DNA from: Bacillota bacterium
GTDB taxonomy: Bacteria > Bacillota > Clostridia > Lachnospirales > Lachnospiraceae
Length of the DNA stretch: 24,594 nucleotides
Direction of reading: 5' to 3'
Assembly: GCA_022717655.1 (NCBI GenBank)
Contig: JAIIAN010000019.1
Location: 1 to 24,594, forward strand
A program made the translations under genes and the position numbers. The notes under the pieces were generated by a model, which had not been told where the DNA came from, ran no database searches, and saw only the letters and a program-made list of their open reading frames with translations. Shown piece after piece: positions 7,765 through 15,295 of the stretch (its first letter is position 1; every line of letters begins with the position of its first letter).

Positions 7765-8724
7765 TTACTCATCACTTGGGTTCAACTGTAAACCTAACTC
7801 TTTTAATTTTGCAAGTACTTCTTCAAGTGATTTACGTCCAAGGTTACGAACTTTCATCATATCATCTGAAGTACGGTTGCAAAGTTCTTCTACTGTATTA
7901 ATGCCTGCACGTTTTAAGCAGTTATAAGAACGAACAGATAACTCTAATTCATCAATGTTCATTTCAAGAACTTTTTCTTTTTCATTATCTTCTTTCTCAA
8001 TCATGACCTCTGCTGTTTTTGCACTTTCAGAAAGGTCAATAAAGAGGCTTAAATGCTCGCTCAGGACTTTTGCTGCAAGACTGACTGCCTCATCAGCATC
8101 CAAAGTACCATTGGTATAAATATCCAGTGTCAGTTTATCAAAGTCTGTAACCTGTCCAACACGGGTATTTTCAACAGTCATATTTACACGCTCTACCGGA
8201 GTATAAATTGCATCAACTGCAATCACACCAATCGGCATGTCGTCCGTTTTTCCTTTATCAGAGCTAACATATCCACGACCTTTTGTAATTGTAAGTTCTG
8301 CATTAAACTTGCATCCTGCTCCACCATTTAATGTAGCAATTACCTGATCCGGATTCAGGATTTCAATATCCTGATCTGCCTGGATATCTGCGCCCTTAAC
8401 AACGCCTTCTCCATCAAACTCAATATATGCAGTTTTTGGTTCTGCGCTGTCACTTGTGTTCTTAATTGCCAGGTTTTTCAGATTCATGATAATCTCTGTC
8501 ATATCTTCTTTTACACCTGGAATGGAACTGAATTCATGCAGAACACCATCAATTTTAACCTGGCTTACAGCAGCACCTGGTAAGGAAGAAAGCATAATTC
8601 TTCTTAAAGAGTTGCCGAGTGTAATACCATAACCTCTTTCAAGTGGTTCCACAACAAATTTCCCATATCTCTTATCATCAGACATTTCTGTGATTTGAAT
8701 TTTGGGTTTGTTAAAATCGAACAT
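7765..8724 (-). CDS. rpoA: RNA polymerase subunit alpha
   Basis: The alpha subunit starts RNA polymerase assembly as a dimer and contacts UP elements and activators. The N-terminal domain shows GYGITLGNSLRRIMLSSLPGAA. The C-terminal domain shows VRSYNCLKRAGINTVEEL and MKVRNLGRKSLEEVL, the helix-hairpin-helix DNA-binding part, joined by an acidic flexible linker (KEDNEKEK). The 319 residues are the normal length. The start has AAGGAGGG six bases upstream. It sits between rpsD and rplQ, as usual in Firmicutes, which couples polymerase and ribosome supply. Confidence 0.99.
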   Translation of the reverse strand: MFDFNKPKIQITEMSDDKRYGKFVVEPLERGYGITLGNSLRRIMLSSLPGAAVSQVKIDGVLHEFSSIPGVKEDMTEIIMNLKNLAIKNTSDSAEPKTAYIEFDGEGVVKGADIQADQDIEILNPDQVIATLNGGAGCKFNAELTITKGRGYVSSDKGKTDDMPIGVIAVDAIYTPVERVNMTVENTRVGQVTDFDKLTLDIYTNGTLDADEAVSLAAKVLSEHLSLFIDLSESAKTAEVMIEKEDNEKEKVLEMNIDELELSVRSYNCLKRAGINTVEELCNRTSDDMMKVRNLGRKSLEEVLAKLKELGLQLNPSDE

Positions 8725-8750
8725 GCAAAGCCCTCCTTGCTACGTGCATC

Positions 8751-9344
8751 TTATTTAGAATATAATTCGACGATTAACATCTCATCAACTGGTACGTCGA
8801 TTTCTTCTCTTGTAGGAAGTGCTTTCACTTCACCTTTCAGAGCTTCCTGATCAACATCTAACCAAGCCGGTACAAGACGTCCGCCTGTTACTTCCACGAT
8901 ATCTTTGTATCTCTGGGAAGATTTACATTTTTCTTTGATTTCGATAACATCGCCAACTTTTACAAGGTAAGATGGGATATTAACCTGTTTTCCGTTAACC
9001 ATTACATGTTTGTGGTCAACAATCTGTCTAGCTTCTTTTCTTGTTCTGGCAAGACCAAGACGGAAAACTACATTGTCCAGACGAGTTTCCAGCATAATCA
9101 TCAGGTTTTCACCAGTCTGACCCTGTTTCTGGTCAGCTTTTTTATAGTAGTTACGGAAAGGTTTTTCCAGAACACCATAGATGAATTTTGCTTTCTGTTT
9201 TTCTCTTAACTGAAGTCCGTATTCGGACATTTTTCTATTTGCTCTTTTTAACTGTCTTGTTGATTTTTTGTCAATTCCTAAATAAATCGGATCAAGACCA
9301 AGGGATCTACATCTTTTAAGAACTGGTACTCTATTCACTGCCAT
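8751..9344 (-). CDS. rpsD: 30S ribosomal protein S4 (zinc-free form)
   Basis: S4 is a primary assembly protein that binds the 5' domain of 16S rRNA. At 197 residues it has the S4 RNA-binding fold with LETRLDNVVFRLGLARTRKEARQIVDHKHVMVNGK. The N-terminal region has a single Cys (C12), so this is the C-minus, zinc-independent form. It is encoded inside the alpha cluster, as in E. coli and Clostridia, whereas in B. subtilis rpsD is elsewhere. In E. coli S4 represses the alpha operon translationally, so it is a natural candidate regulator here, though that is inference. Confidence 0.98.
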   Translation of the reverse strand: MAVNRVPVLKRCRSLGLDPIYLGIDKKSTRQLKRANRKMSEYGLQLREKQKAKFIYGVLEKPFRNYYKKADQKQGQTGENLMIMLETRLDNVVFRLGLARTRKEARQIVDHKHVMVNGKQVNIPSYLVKVGDVIEIKEKCKSSQRYKDIVEVTGGRLVPAWLDVDQEALKGEVKALPTREEIDVPVDEMLIVELYSK

Positions 9345-9362
9345 GATTAATTAACCTCCTAA

Positions 9363-9755
9363 TTAGACTCTTCTACGTTTTGGTGGACGGCAACCGTTAT
9401 GTGGTACCGGTGTTACGTCGCAGATGCTTGTAACTTCCAGACCGCAAGCAGACAGCGCACGGATTGCTGCTTCTCTTCCTGAACCTGGTCCTTTTACGAA
9501 AACGTCAACAGTCTTAAGACCATGAATTAATGCTGCTTTTGTAGCAGTCTCTGCAGCCATCTGTGCTGCATAAGGAGTAGATTTCCTTGAACCTTTAAAT
9601 CCCAGACCACCTGCACTTGCCCATGATAAAGCATTTCCTTCAGCATCTGTCAATGTAACGATTGTATTGTTGAAAGATGACTGGATATGTGCCTGTCCGC
9701 GTTCAACGTTTTTCTTAACACGCTTTTTTGTCACTTTTTTTGTAACTTTAGCCAT
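9363..9755 (-). CDS. rpsK: 30S ribosomal protein S11
   Basis: S11 shapes the platform of the small subunit where the mRNA Shine-Dalgarno helix sits. Visible hallmarks are GQAHIQSSFNNTIVTLTD, SAGGLGFKGSRKSTPYAAQ, and the C-terminal PHNGCRPPKRRRV. The length of 130 residues is normal, with a basic Lys/Val N-terminal tail. The ribosome binding site is weak (a lone AGG) compared with its neighbours. An 84-nt gap before it holds an A/U-rich hairpin at 9807-9835, so its translation may depend on coupling or structure. Confidence 0.98.
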   Translation of the reverse strand: MAKVTKKVTKKRVKKNVERGQAHIQSSFNNTIVTLTDAEGNALSWASAGGLGFKGSRKSTPYAAQMAAETATKAALIHGLKTVDVFVKGPGSGREAAIRALSACGLEVTSICDVTPVPHNGCRPPKRRRV

Positions 9756-9806
9756 TTCTAAACTAACCTACTTTCTCAAATATTTCAAATCATCATGTTA
9801 TCATTT

Positions 9807-9835
9807 GCTTTAATTTTTCATCTAAAATTTAAAGC
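9807..9835 (-). other. A/U-rich hairpin between rpsM and rpsK
   Basis: On the minus strand GCTTTAA pairs with TTAAAGC, extended inside by TTTT/AAAA past a bulged A. It begins right after the rpsM stop and has no U-run. It could be a processing or stability element. Confidence 0.35.
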
Positions 9836-9839
9836 TTAA

Positions 9840-10211
9840 TTATTTTTTCTTATTAGCAACAGTTCTCTTCGGACCTTTTCTTGTTCTGGCATTTGTTTTT
9901 GTCTTCTGTCCACGAACAGGAAGTCCTTTTCTATGACGGATTCCTCTGTAGCATCCGATTTCCTGTAATCTCTTGATGTTAAGAGCGATTTCTCTTCTTA
10001 AATCACCTTCTACATTGATGTTTAATTCATCAATTGCATCACGGATTTTACCAACTTCTTCGTCAGTTAAATCTCTGCAACGAGTATCAGGATTAATTCC
10101 TGCCTGCTCTAAGATACGGTCAGCACTTGTTCTACCAATTCCGTAGATATAAGTCAGACCAATTTCAACACGTTTTTCTCTTGGTAAGTCTACACCAGCT
10201 ATACGAGCCAT
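9840..10211 (-). CDS. rpsM: 30S ribosomal protein S13
   Basis: S13 sits in the head of the small subunit and contacts the large subunit and P-site tRNA. The N-terminal MARIAGVDLPREKRVEIGLTYIYGIG and the basic C-terminal tail (GLPVRGQKTKTNARTRKG) are diagnostic. The length of 123 residues is typical. GGAGG lies nine bases before the ATG. The gene is preceded by an unusually long 266-nt gap after rpmJ that contains several hairpins. Confidence 0.98.
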   Translation of the reverse strand: MARIAGVDLPREKRVEIGLTYIYGIGRTSADRILEQAGINPDTRCRDLTDEEVGKIRDAIDELNINVEGDLRREIALNIKRLQEIGCYRGIRHRKGLPVRGQKTKTNARTRKGPKRTVANKKK

Positions 10212-10477
10212 GTACTTGTTCCTCCATTGTTCTAATAAATATTGTTCCTAATTGAGACACATTGAAAATGACGGTTTCATGTGTCCAGCCGCAAATAAAT
10301 TTTACGCAGCCTTTCCGAATCATACAGTCCGGTATTAAGCAATATTCTGCAATCATCCTCTCGGTAGGACGACAAACGTGATAATATTACTATATTTAAT
10401 CAGTATAAACAACGCATCCACGTGGTTCATACTGCAGCCGCACTAAAATAAAACTACACAAACTTTTTCTCGTCTAA
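10212..10477 (-). promoter_or_regulatory. 266-nt rpmJ-rpsM gap, probable structured leader
   Basis: No gene is convincing in this gap. On the minus strand it holds a CAGTAT/ATACTG stem with a CCACGTGG palindrome inside (around 10390-10435), a TCCT-ACCGAG-AGGA element near 10355-10370, and a GACACAT-GAAA / TTTC-A-ATGTGTC hairpin at 10256-10285 ending about 25 nt before the rpsM Shine-Dalgarno. A 63-codon open frame here (10165-10356) overlaps rpsM in another frame and looks spurious. A feedback site for S4 or S13 is plausible but not shown. Confidence 0.4.
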
Positions 10478-10591
10478 TTAACCCTGACGCTGTTTGTGTT
10501 TCGGGTTTTCACAGATAATTCTGATGCTACCTTTTCTTTTGATAACTTTGCATTTTTCGCAAATCGGTTTTACAGATGCTCTTACCTTCAC
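10478..10591 (-). CDS. rpmJ: 50S ribosomal protein L36, zinc-binding form
   Basis: This 37-residue protein binds 23S rRNA in the large subunit. It carries the zinc ribbon C11-x2-C14, C27 and H32, so it is the zinc-containing form. The start is the GTG at 10591, after AAAGGAGGG, and begins exactly at the family N-terminus (MKVRASVKPIC). The open frame runs further upstream but that part is leader. It is the first gene behind the internal alpha promoter. Confidence 0.97.
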   Translation of the reverse strand: MKVRASVKPICEKCKVIKRKGSIRIICENPKHKQRQG

Positions 10592-10662
10592 GGAATAACC
10601 CTCCTTTCGTATTTTTGCTGTGCTCTGATTCGAGGGCAAAAACGCCCGAGCACAAAAGTACG
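10592..10662 (-). promoter_or_regulatory. rpmJ leader hairpin
   Basis: The transcript from the promoter at 10669-10697 starts with a hairpin in which GTGCTC (10648-10653) pairs with GAGCAC (10620-10625), enclosing GGGC-GTTTTT-GCCC (10634-10647). It lies just ahead of the rpmJ Shine-Dalgarno and is not followed by a U-run. Confidence 0.5.
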
Positions 10663-10668
10663 CTTTAT

Positions 10669-10697
10669 ATAATAGCACTACTTACACAAGATTGCAA
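10669..10697 (-). promoter_or_regulatory. Strong internal promoter for the alpha operon
   Basis: Minus strand TTGCAA (10692-10697), a 17-bp spacer, TATTAT (10669-10674), with an A-rich tract upstream. It should start transcription near 10662 and drive rpmJ, rpsM, rpsK, rpsD, rpoA and rplQ independently of the S10 promoter. Confidence 0.8.
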
Positions 10698-10715
10698 GTG
10701 TTTTTTTCAAATTTT

Positions 10716-10759
10716 TAGCTGCATATCTTTGTACTTTTTTCAGTACAGATATGCAGCTA
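10716..10759. other. Large hairpin between infA and rpmJ
   Basis: A 13-bp arm (TAGCTGCATATCT) continues after a 2-nt bulge into GTACT/AGTAC, with a short A-rich loop. On the minus strand, the sense direction, the tail is AAAAATTTG, not a U-run. On the plus strand the tail is TTTTTG. As an intrinsic terminator it therefore points against the operon. It may instead protect the infA 3' end or block antisense transcripts. Confidence 0.65.
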
Positions 10760-10774
10760 TTTTTGTCTGTAATC

Positions 10775-10993
10775 TTATTTATCTCTCCAGATAATTCTGC
10801 CTTTGCTCAAATCATACGGAGACATTTCAATTGTTACTTTATCTCCCGGAAGAATTCGAATAAAGTTCATTCTCAGTTTTCCACTGATATGAGCCAGAAT
10901 TACGTGTTTGTTTTCCAGTTCCACTTTGAACATTGCATTTGGTAATTTTTCCAGCACTGTTCCTTCTACTTCAATAACATCTGCTTTTGACAT
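10775..10993 (-). CDS. infA: Translation initiation factor IF-1
   Basis: IF-1 binds the A site of the 30S subunit during initiation and is a single OB-fold. The 72-residue protein MSKADVIEVEGTVLEKLPNA... with GKLRMNFIRILPGDKV and the terminal DLSKGRIIWR is a standard match. AGGAGG lies inside the last codons of the KOW gene, three bases separating the two frames, so they are probably coupled. It is the last gene before the hairpin at 10716-10759. Confidence 0.98.
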   Translation of the reverse strand: MSKADVIEVEGTVLEKLPNAMFKVELENKHVILAHISGKLRMNFIRILPGDKVTIEMSPYDLSKGRIIWRDK

Positions 10994-10996
10994 AAA

Positions 10997-11272
10997 TCAA
11001 ACCTCCTGTCCGCTTTTGCGGTTTTTCAATACTCTCTTGATGCGCTCATTTGTTAATTTACTTCCCTCATCGAGAAGTTTCTGGATTTCGGGAGCAATTT
11101 CATAGGCGACCTGAATATGTTTTACTTTTTTCTTTTTCTGGTTTTCAATTGTACGGATTTTTCCATCTGCCAGATAAACATATTCACCTTCTGCTTTCAT
11201 TATCATGTATCTTTTTCCTGTATCATGACCGGCAAGTGATACAGCCGTCATTCCGGTTCCAAGTTTTTTCAT
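10997..11272 (-). CDS. KOW-domain RNA-binding protein (YbzG/L14e-like)
   Basis: A 91-residue basic protein with an N-terminal KOW-like beta-barrel (GMTAVSLAGHDTGKRYMIMKAEGEYVYLADG) and a Lys/Arg-rich helical tail (about 50-91). It occupies the same slot, between map and infA, as ybzG in Bacillus, and resembles archaeal and eukaryotic L14e proteins. The start is the ATG at 11272 with AGGAGG nine bases upstream; the longer frame to 11320 begins inside map and reads through that site. The precise role is unknown to me; ribosome or rRNA binding is inferred from fold and context. Confidence 0.88.
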   Translation of the reverse strand: MKKLGTGMTAVSLAGHDTGKRYMIMKAEGEYVYLADGKIRTIENQKKKKVKHIQVAYEIAPEIQKLLDEGSKLTNERIKRVLKNRKSGQEV

Positions 11273-11285
11273 CAAACCGAACCTC

Positions 11286-12041
11286 CTATTTTGTAAAAGT
11301 GAGAATTTCCGGCTCACCATCCGTAATTAATACAGTATTTTCATAATGTGCTGAAAGGGAGCCATCCTCTGTTACAACGGTCCAGTCATCGTCTAACCAT
11401 TCTACATCGGCTCTGCCCTGATTAATCATTGGTTCAATCGCAAGAGTCATTCCTGCCTGCAGTTTCAGTCCTCTTCGTCTCTGACGGAAATTCGGAATTT
11501 CAGGGTCTTCATGAAGACTTGTTCCGATTCCGTGTCCAACTAGATCGCGCACGACTCCGTAACCGAATTTTTCTGCATAAGCACCGATTGCTGCGGAGAT
11601 TTCATATAAATGATTTCCTGCTTTTGCAAATTTAATTCCTTCAAAGAAACTCTGTCTGGTTACATCAATGAGCTGTTGTGCTTCTTTTGATATTGTTCCT
11701 ACAGCATGTGTTCTTGCTGCATCTGAATGATATCCCTGATAAATCAGACCTGCATCCAGACTTACAATATCACCATCCTGAAGAATTCTGTTTGCTTTTG
11801 GAATTCCATGGACTACTTCATCATTAACTGAGACACAGATGGATGCCGGATATCCATTATAATGAAGGAAGTTTGGAATACATCCCATCTGACGGATAAT
11901 CTTTTCACCTAACTGGTCAATCTCAAGAGTAGAAACTCCTGGACGGATGAAGTTTTCAAGTTCATCGTGTACCTGCTCTAAAAGCCTTCCGGCTTCACGC
12001 ATTTTTTCAATTTCTCTGGCAGTTTTTATCGTTACTGACAT
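11286..12041 (-). CDS. map: Methionine aminopeptidase, type I
   Basis: This enzyme removes the initiator methionine from new proteins. At 251 residues all six catalytic and metal-binding positions are visible: H78, D96, D107, H170, E203 and E234, in the contexts VHGIP, SLDAGL, HSDAAR, GHGIG, AIEPM and HYENT. There is no N-terminal zinc-finger extension, which makes it a short type Ia form. It begins two bases after the adk stop, so it is translationally coupled to adk. Confidence 0.98.
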   Translation of the reverse strand: MSVTIKTAREIEKMREAGRLLEQVHDELENFIRPGVSTLEIDQLGEKIIRQMGCIPNFLHYNGYPASICVSVNDEVVHGIPKANRILQDGDIVSLDAGLIYQGYHSDAARTHAVGTISKEAQQLIDVTRQSFFEGIKFAKAGNHLYEISAAIGAYAEKFGYGVVRDLVGHGIGTSLHEDPEIPNFRQRRRGLKLQAGMTLAIEPMINQGRADVEWLDDDWTVVTEDGSLSAHYENTVLITDGEPEILTFTK

Positions 12042-12043
12042 TT

Positions 12044-12688
12044 TTACGCTCCTAAAATCTCGACGATTGCCTGGAATACATCTTCCATATCAACAGTACC
12101 GTCTACTTCTTTTAACACACCGGATTTTGTATAGTAATCAATTAACGGCTGTGTCTGGTCATGGTAAACTCCAAGGCGTTTCTGTACGGTCTCCGGTTTG
12201 TCATCGTCTCTTAACACTAATTTTTCACCGCAGGCATCGCAGACTCCATCCACTTTTGTCGGATTGTATTTAATATGATAAGTTGCACCGCATCCAACGC
12301 AGGCTCTTCTTCCTGACATACGGTTTACAATGTTTTCATCCGGAACTTCCACATCAATTGCAAAATCCACTTTTTCTCCTCTTTTTTCAAGAGCAGCGTC
12401 CAGGCATTCTGCCTGCGGAATGGTTCTTGGGAAGCCATCTAAGATATAACCGTCTTTACAGTCATCCTGTCCAACACGGTCAATTACTAAATCTACCGTT
12501 AATTCATCCGGAACTAACAGACCCTGGTCCATATAAGTTTTTGCTTTTTTACCAAGCTCTGTTCCGTTTTTGATATTTGCACGGAAAATATCTCCTGTAG
12601 AAATATGAGGAATATGATATTTTTCTGCAATTTTCTTTGCCTGTGTACCTTTTCCGGCACCAGGTGCCCCCAACATAATAATTTTCAT
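12044..12688 (-). CDS. adk: Adenylate kinase, zinc-type LID
   Basis: Adenylate kinase interconverts ATP, AMP and ADP. It shows the P-loop GAPGAGKGT (7-15), the AMP-site STGDIFR (30-36), DGFPRT (84-89) and a long LID domain. The LID carries C130, C133, C150 and C153, the four-Cys zinc site usual in Gram-positive enzymes. The length of 214 residues is standard for the long form. It follows secY after 104 nt that contain a hairpin and a weak promoter candidate, so it may be partly independent of the upstream genes. Confidence 0.98.
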   Translation of the reverse strand: MKIIMLGAPGAGKGTQAKKIAEKYHIPHISTGDIFRANIKNGTELGKKAKTYMDQGLLVPDELTVDLVIDRVGQDDCKDGYILDGFPRTIPQAECLDAALEKRGEKVDFAIDVEVPDENIVNRMSGRRACVGCGATYHIKYNPTKVDGVCDACGEKLVLRDDDKPETVQKRLGVYHDQTQPLIDYYTKSGVLKEVDGTVDMEDVFQAIVEILGA

Positions 12689-12750
12689 ATGCTTTTCCCT
12701 TTCTGTAATGCTTTTTACTCTTTTTTTACATTTTCCTTATATAGCATTTT

Positions 12751-12777
12751 AGTGCACCCACAAAAAGTGGGTACACT
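12751..12777 (-). other. Hairpin between secY and adk
   Basis: AGTGTACCCAC pairs with GTGGGTGCACT (11 bp, one G-U) around a TTTTT loop on the minus strand. No U-run follows. Directly after it TTGTGG, 16 bp, TATAAG can be read as a weak promoter for adk, with the -35 part inside the hairpin. Confidence 0.45.
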
Positions 12778-12792
12778 TCCATAATGTTATGC

Positions 12793-14109
12793 CTATTCAC
12801 TTAAAAAACCTTTATAATTGCGTACCAACATACGTGATTCAATTTGTTTAAGAGTTTCCAGTACAACACCGACTACGATGATGATGGAAGTTCCGCCAAA
12901 TGAAACATTTGCACCGAATACACCGTTGAAGAAAAACGGAATAACTGCTACAATTGTAAGTCCGGCAGCTCCAATAAAGATAATGTAATTCAAGATATTC
13001 TCGAGATACTCCTGTGTTGGCTTTCCAGGACGAATTCCAGGAATAAAGCCACCCTGCTTTTTCATGTTATCTGCAACTTCCATCGGATTAAATGTGATAG
13101 AAGTATAAAAATAAGCAAAGAAAATAACAAGTACGATATAAAGAATAAGACCAATTGAATATACCGGTTCATCCGGATTAAACCAATTACTGGAAGAAAG
13201 TCCTTTTAAAATCTTGCTTCCGATTCCTGTACCGTTGCCTTTATTTAAAAAGCTGGCGATAATAACCGGAAAAGACATCAAAGAAGAAGCAAAAATGATT
13301 GGAATAACACCGGCAGTATTTACTTTCAGTGGAATATTGCTGGACTGTCCACCCATCATTTTTCTTCCTACCATTTTCTTGGAATATTGAACTGGTATTC
13401 TTCTTTCTGCACCATTCAGGATAAGTACCATAACGACTACCAAAATAATGATTGCCGCTATAATGATTACTGACAAACCACCTCTTGCGATGGTTTTGCC
13501 TTTTACGAATTTGTCAAACAAAGTAACCAAATCACTTGGTATTCTGGAAACGATGTTAATCATAAGTACGATAGAAATACCATTTCCTACACCTTTTTCC
13601 GTAATCTGCTCGCCAATCCACATTAACATAGCAGAACCGGCTGTCAAAGTGGCAACCGCAACAACTACGCTTGTGAAATTCATGTTTGTAAGCCATCCTC
13701 TGTTTCCAAATCCGATTGCCATTGTAACGGACTGGAACAGCGCTAAAGCTATTGTCACATAACGAGTGATGGCAGTCATTTTCTTTCTGCCCTCTTCTCC
13801 ATCACGCTGCATTTCTTCCAGCTTCGGAATTGCAATTGTCAAAAGCTGAATGATAATGGATGATGTAATGTACGGTGTAATACTCAATGCAAAAATAGAC
13901 ATGGTCTCGAAAGAGCCACCTGTAAATGCATTGAAAAAGTTAAACGCATCGTTTGACTGATTTGCAAACAATTGTTTAAAGAAATCTCTGTCAACGCCCG
14001 GTATTGGCAGCTGTGAGCCAATACGGACGATAACAAGCATTAACACTACATAGTAAATTCGACGTCTTACATCTTTTATCTTAAAAGCATTTTTAAGAGT
14101 CTCAAGCAT
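12793..14109 (-). CDS. secY: Protein translocase channel subunit SecY
   Basis: SecY forms the membrane channel of the Sec translocon. At 438 residues with about ten hydrophobic helices it shows the N-terminal amphipathic start (MLETLKNAFKIKDVRRRI), the first-helix RIGSQLPIPGVD, the plug-region GGSFETMSIFALSITPYITSSI, cytoplasmic loop PKLEEMQRDGEEGRKKM, and the conserved loop GFIPGIRPGKPTQEYL before the last helices. Its ATG overlaps the rplO stop by one base (TAATG), with GAGGTG five bases upstream, so it is coupled to L15. Confidence 0.99.
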   Translation of the reverse strand: MLETLKNAFKIKDVRRRIYYVVLMLVIVRIGSQLPIPGVDRDFFKQLFANQSNDAFNFFNAFTGGSFETMSIFALSITPYITSSIIIQLLTIAIPKLEEMQRDGEEGRKKMTAITRYVTIALALFQSVTMAIGFGNRGWLTNMNFTSVVVAVATLTAGSAMLMWIGEQITEKGVGNGISIVLMINIVSRIPSDLVTLFDKFVKGKTIARGGLSVIIIAAIIILVVVMVLILNGAERRIPVQYSKKMVGRKMMGGQSSNIPLKVNTAGVIPIIFASSLMSFPVIIASFLNKGNGTGIGSKILKGLSSSNWFNPDEPVYSIGLILYIVLVIFFAYFYTSITFNPMEVADNMKKQGGFIPGIRPGKPTQEYLENILNYIIFIGAAGLTIVAVIPFFFNGVFGANVSFGGTSIIIVVGVVLETLKQIESRMLVRNYKGFLSE

Positions 14110-14549
14110 TAGATCACCTCGACAGTTCCACCTGCAGCTTCAATTTTTGTTTTAGCGCTTTCACTTACAGCGTTAACTTTTACATTAACTTTCTTTGTAA
14201 CTTCACCGTTACCAAGAAGTTTAACGCCATCTCCAAGACGAGAGATTGCACCTGAAGCAAGTAATGCTGCCGGTGTTACCTCAGCTCCGTCTTCGAATCT
14301 GTTTAATTCGCTTACGTTGATTGCAACGATATCTTTAGAATTTCTACATTTGAAGCCTCTCTTAGGAAGTCTTCTGTATAAAGGCATCTGACCACCTTCA
14401 AAACCTGGTCTCTTAGCGCCTGAACGTGCTTTCTGACCTTTATGGCCTTTACCTGCTGTTTTACCATTTCCTGAACCATGTCCACGACCTCTTCTGAAGT
14501 TGTCGCTCTGTCTGGAACCTTCAGCTGGTTTTAAGTTTGATAAATCCAT
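14109..14549 (-). CDS. rplO: 50S ribosomal protein L15
   Basis: L15 assembles late into the central region of the large subunit. The N-terminal MDLSNLKPAEGSR and the Gly/Arg-rich extended loop (RRGRGHGSGNGKTAGKGHKGQ, FEGGQMPLYRRLPKRGF) are diagnostic. The length of 146 residues is normal. AAGGAGG precedes the ATG. It directly precedes secY in the standard order. Confidence 0.98.
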   Translation of the reverse strand: MDLSNLKPAEGSRQSDNFRRGRGHGSGNGKTAGKGHKGQKARSGAKRPGFEGGQMPLYRRLPKRGFKCRNSKDIVAINVSELNRFEDGAEVTPAALLASGAISRLGDGVKLLGNGEVTKKVNVKVNAVSESAKTKIEAAGGTVEVI

Positions 14550-14571
14550 GATGGCACCTCCTTCTTAATAA

Positions 14572-14754
14572 TTAGATTTCTTCTACTTTAACCATGTGTC
14601 TTACCTGACGAATCATACCACGAACAGATTCATTATCAGGCATTTCCACTGTTTTGTTTAATTTTCTTAAACCTAAAGCTTCTACTGTTTTTTTGTTTTT
14701 CGGAACAGCACCGATTGTAGATTTCACCAGAGTGATTCTTAATTTATCTGCCAT
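14572..14754 (-). CDS. rpmD: 50S ribosomal protein L30
   Basis: A 60-residue small protein of the large subunit. MADKLRITLVKSTIGAVPKNKK, TVEALGLRKLNKTVEMPD and the final IRQVRHMVKVEE follow the bacterial L30 pattern. AGGAGG lies eight bases before the ATG, and only 12 nt separate it from rpsE. Confidence 0.98.
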   Translation of the reverse strand: MADKLRITLVKSTIGAVPKNKKTVEALGLRKLNKTVEMPDNESVRGMIRQVRHMVKVEEI

Positions 14755-14766
14755 TTTTCAGTCCTC

Positions 14767-15276
14767 CTATGCAAAAATCTCGTCAACGGATTTTCCACGA
14801 AGTCTTGCTACTTCTTCCGGAGTCTTTAACTGACTTAAACCTGCGATGGTAGCCAGAACTACGTTCTGTTTGTTACGGGAACCCATACATTTTGTACGGA
14901 TGTTTTTGATACCTGCAAGTTCGATTACCGCACGAGCCGGACCACCAGCGATAACACCAGTACCTTCCGGAGCTTTCTTCAGAAGCATTTCAGCGCTTCC
15001 GAATTTACCGATGAAGTCATGAGTGATACTTCCGTTTTCGTCTCTTGCTACTGTAACTAATTTTTTCATAGCGTCTTCTTTTCCTTTGCGGATTGCTTCC
15101 GGAATTTCTGCCGCTTTGCCTAAACCAGCGCCAACGTGTCCGTTGCCGTCACCGACAACTACTAAAGCTGTGAATCGGAAGTTACGACCACCTTTAACAA
15201 CCTTGGTTACGCGCTTGATTGATACTACTTTTTCTTCTAATTCAAGCTGACTAGCATCAATAATAGTACGTTTCAT
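14767..15276 (-). CDS. rpsE: 30S ribosomal protein S5
   Basis: S5 lines the mRNA entry channel and affects decoding accuracy. The double-stranded-RNA-binding-like N-terminal domain (EEKVVSIKRVTKVVKGGRNFRFTA) and the following VVVGDGNGHVGAGLGKA, then GGPARAVIELAGI and KCMGSRNKQNVVLAT, are diagnostic. The length of 169 residues is typical. The KGGRNFRF loop is the region where spectinomycin resistance changes occur in other bacteria; it looks wild type. Confidence 0.98.
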   Translation of the reverse strand: MKRTIIDASQLELEEKVVSIKRVTKVVKGGRNFRFTALVVVGDGNGHVGAGLGKAAEIPEAIRKGKEDAMKKLVTVARDENGSITHDFIGKFGSAEMLLKKAPEGTGVIAGGPARAVIELAGIKNIRTKCMGSRNKQNVVLATIAGLSQLKTPEEVARLRGKSVDEIFA

Positions 15277-15295
15277 GTGTTCATTTCCTCCCTTA

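Noticed and set aside
10165..10356. Small minus-strand frame of 63 codons between rpmJ and rpsM
   Set aside because: It overlaps rpsM in another frame, has no good ribosome binding site, and the region is better explained as structured leader RNA.
13448..13762. 104-residue plus-strand frame inside secY
   Set aside because: Its hydrophobic composition mirrors the antisense of transmembrane helices; there is no ribosome site or independent context.
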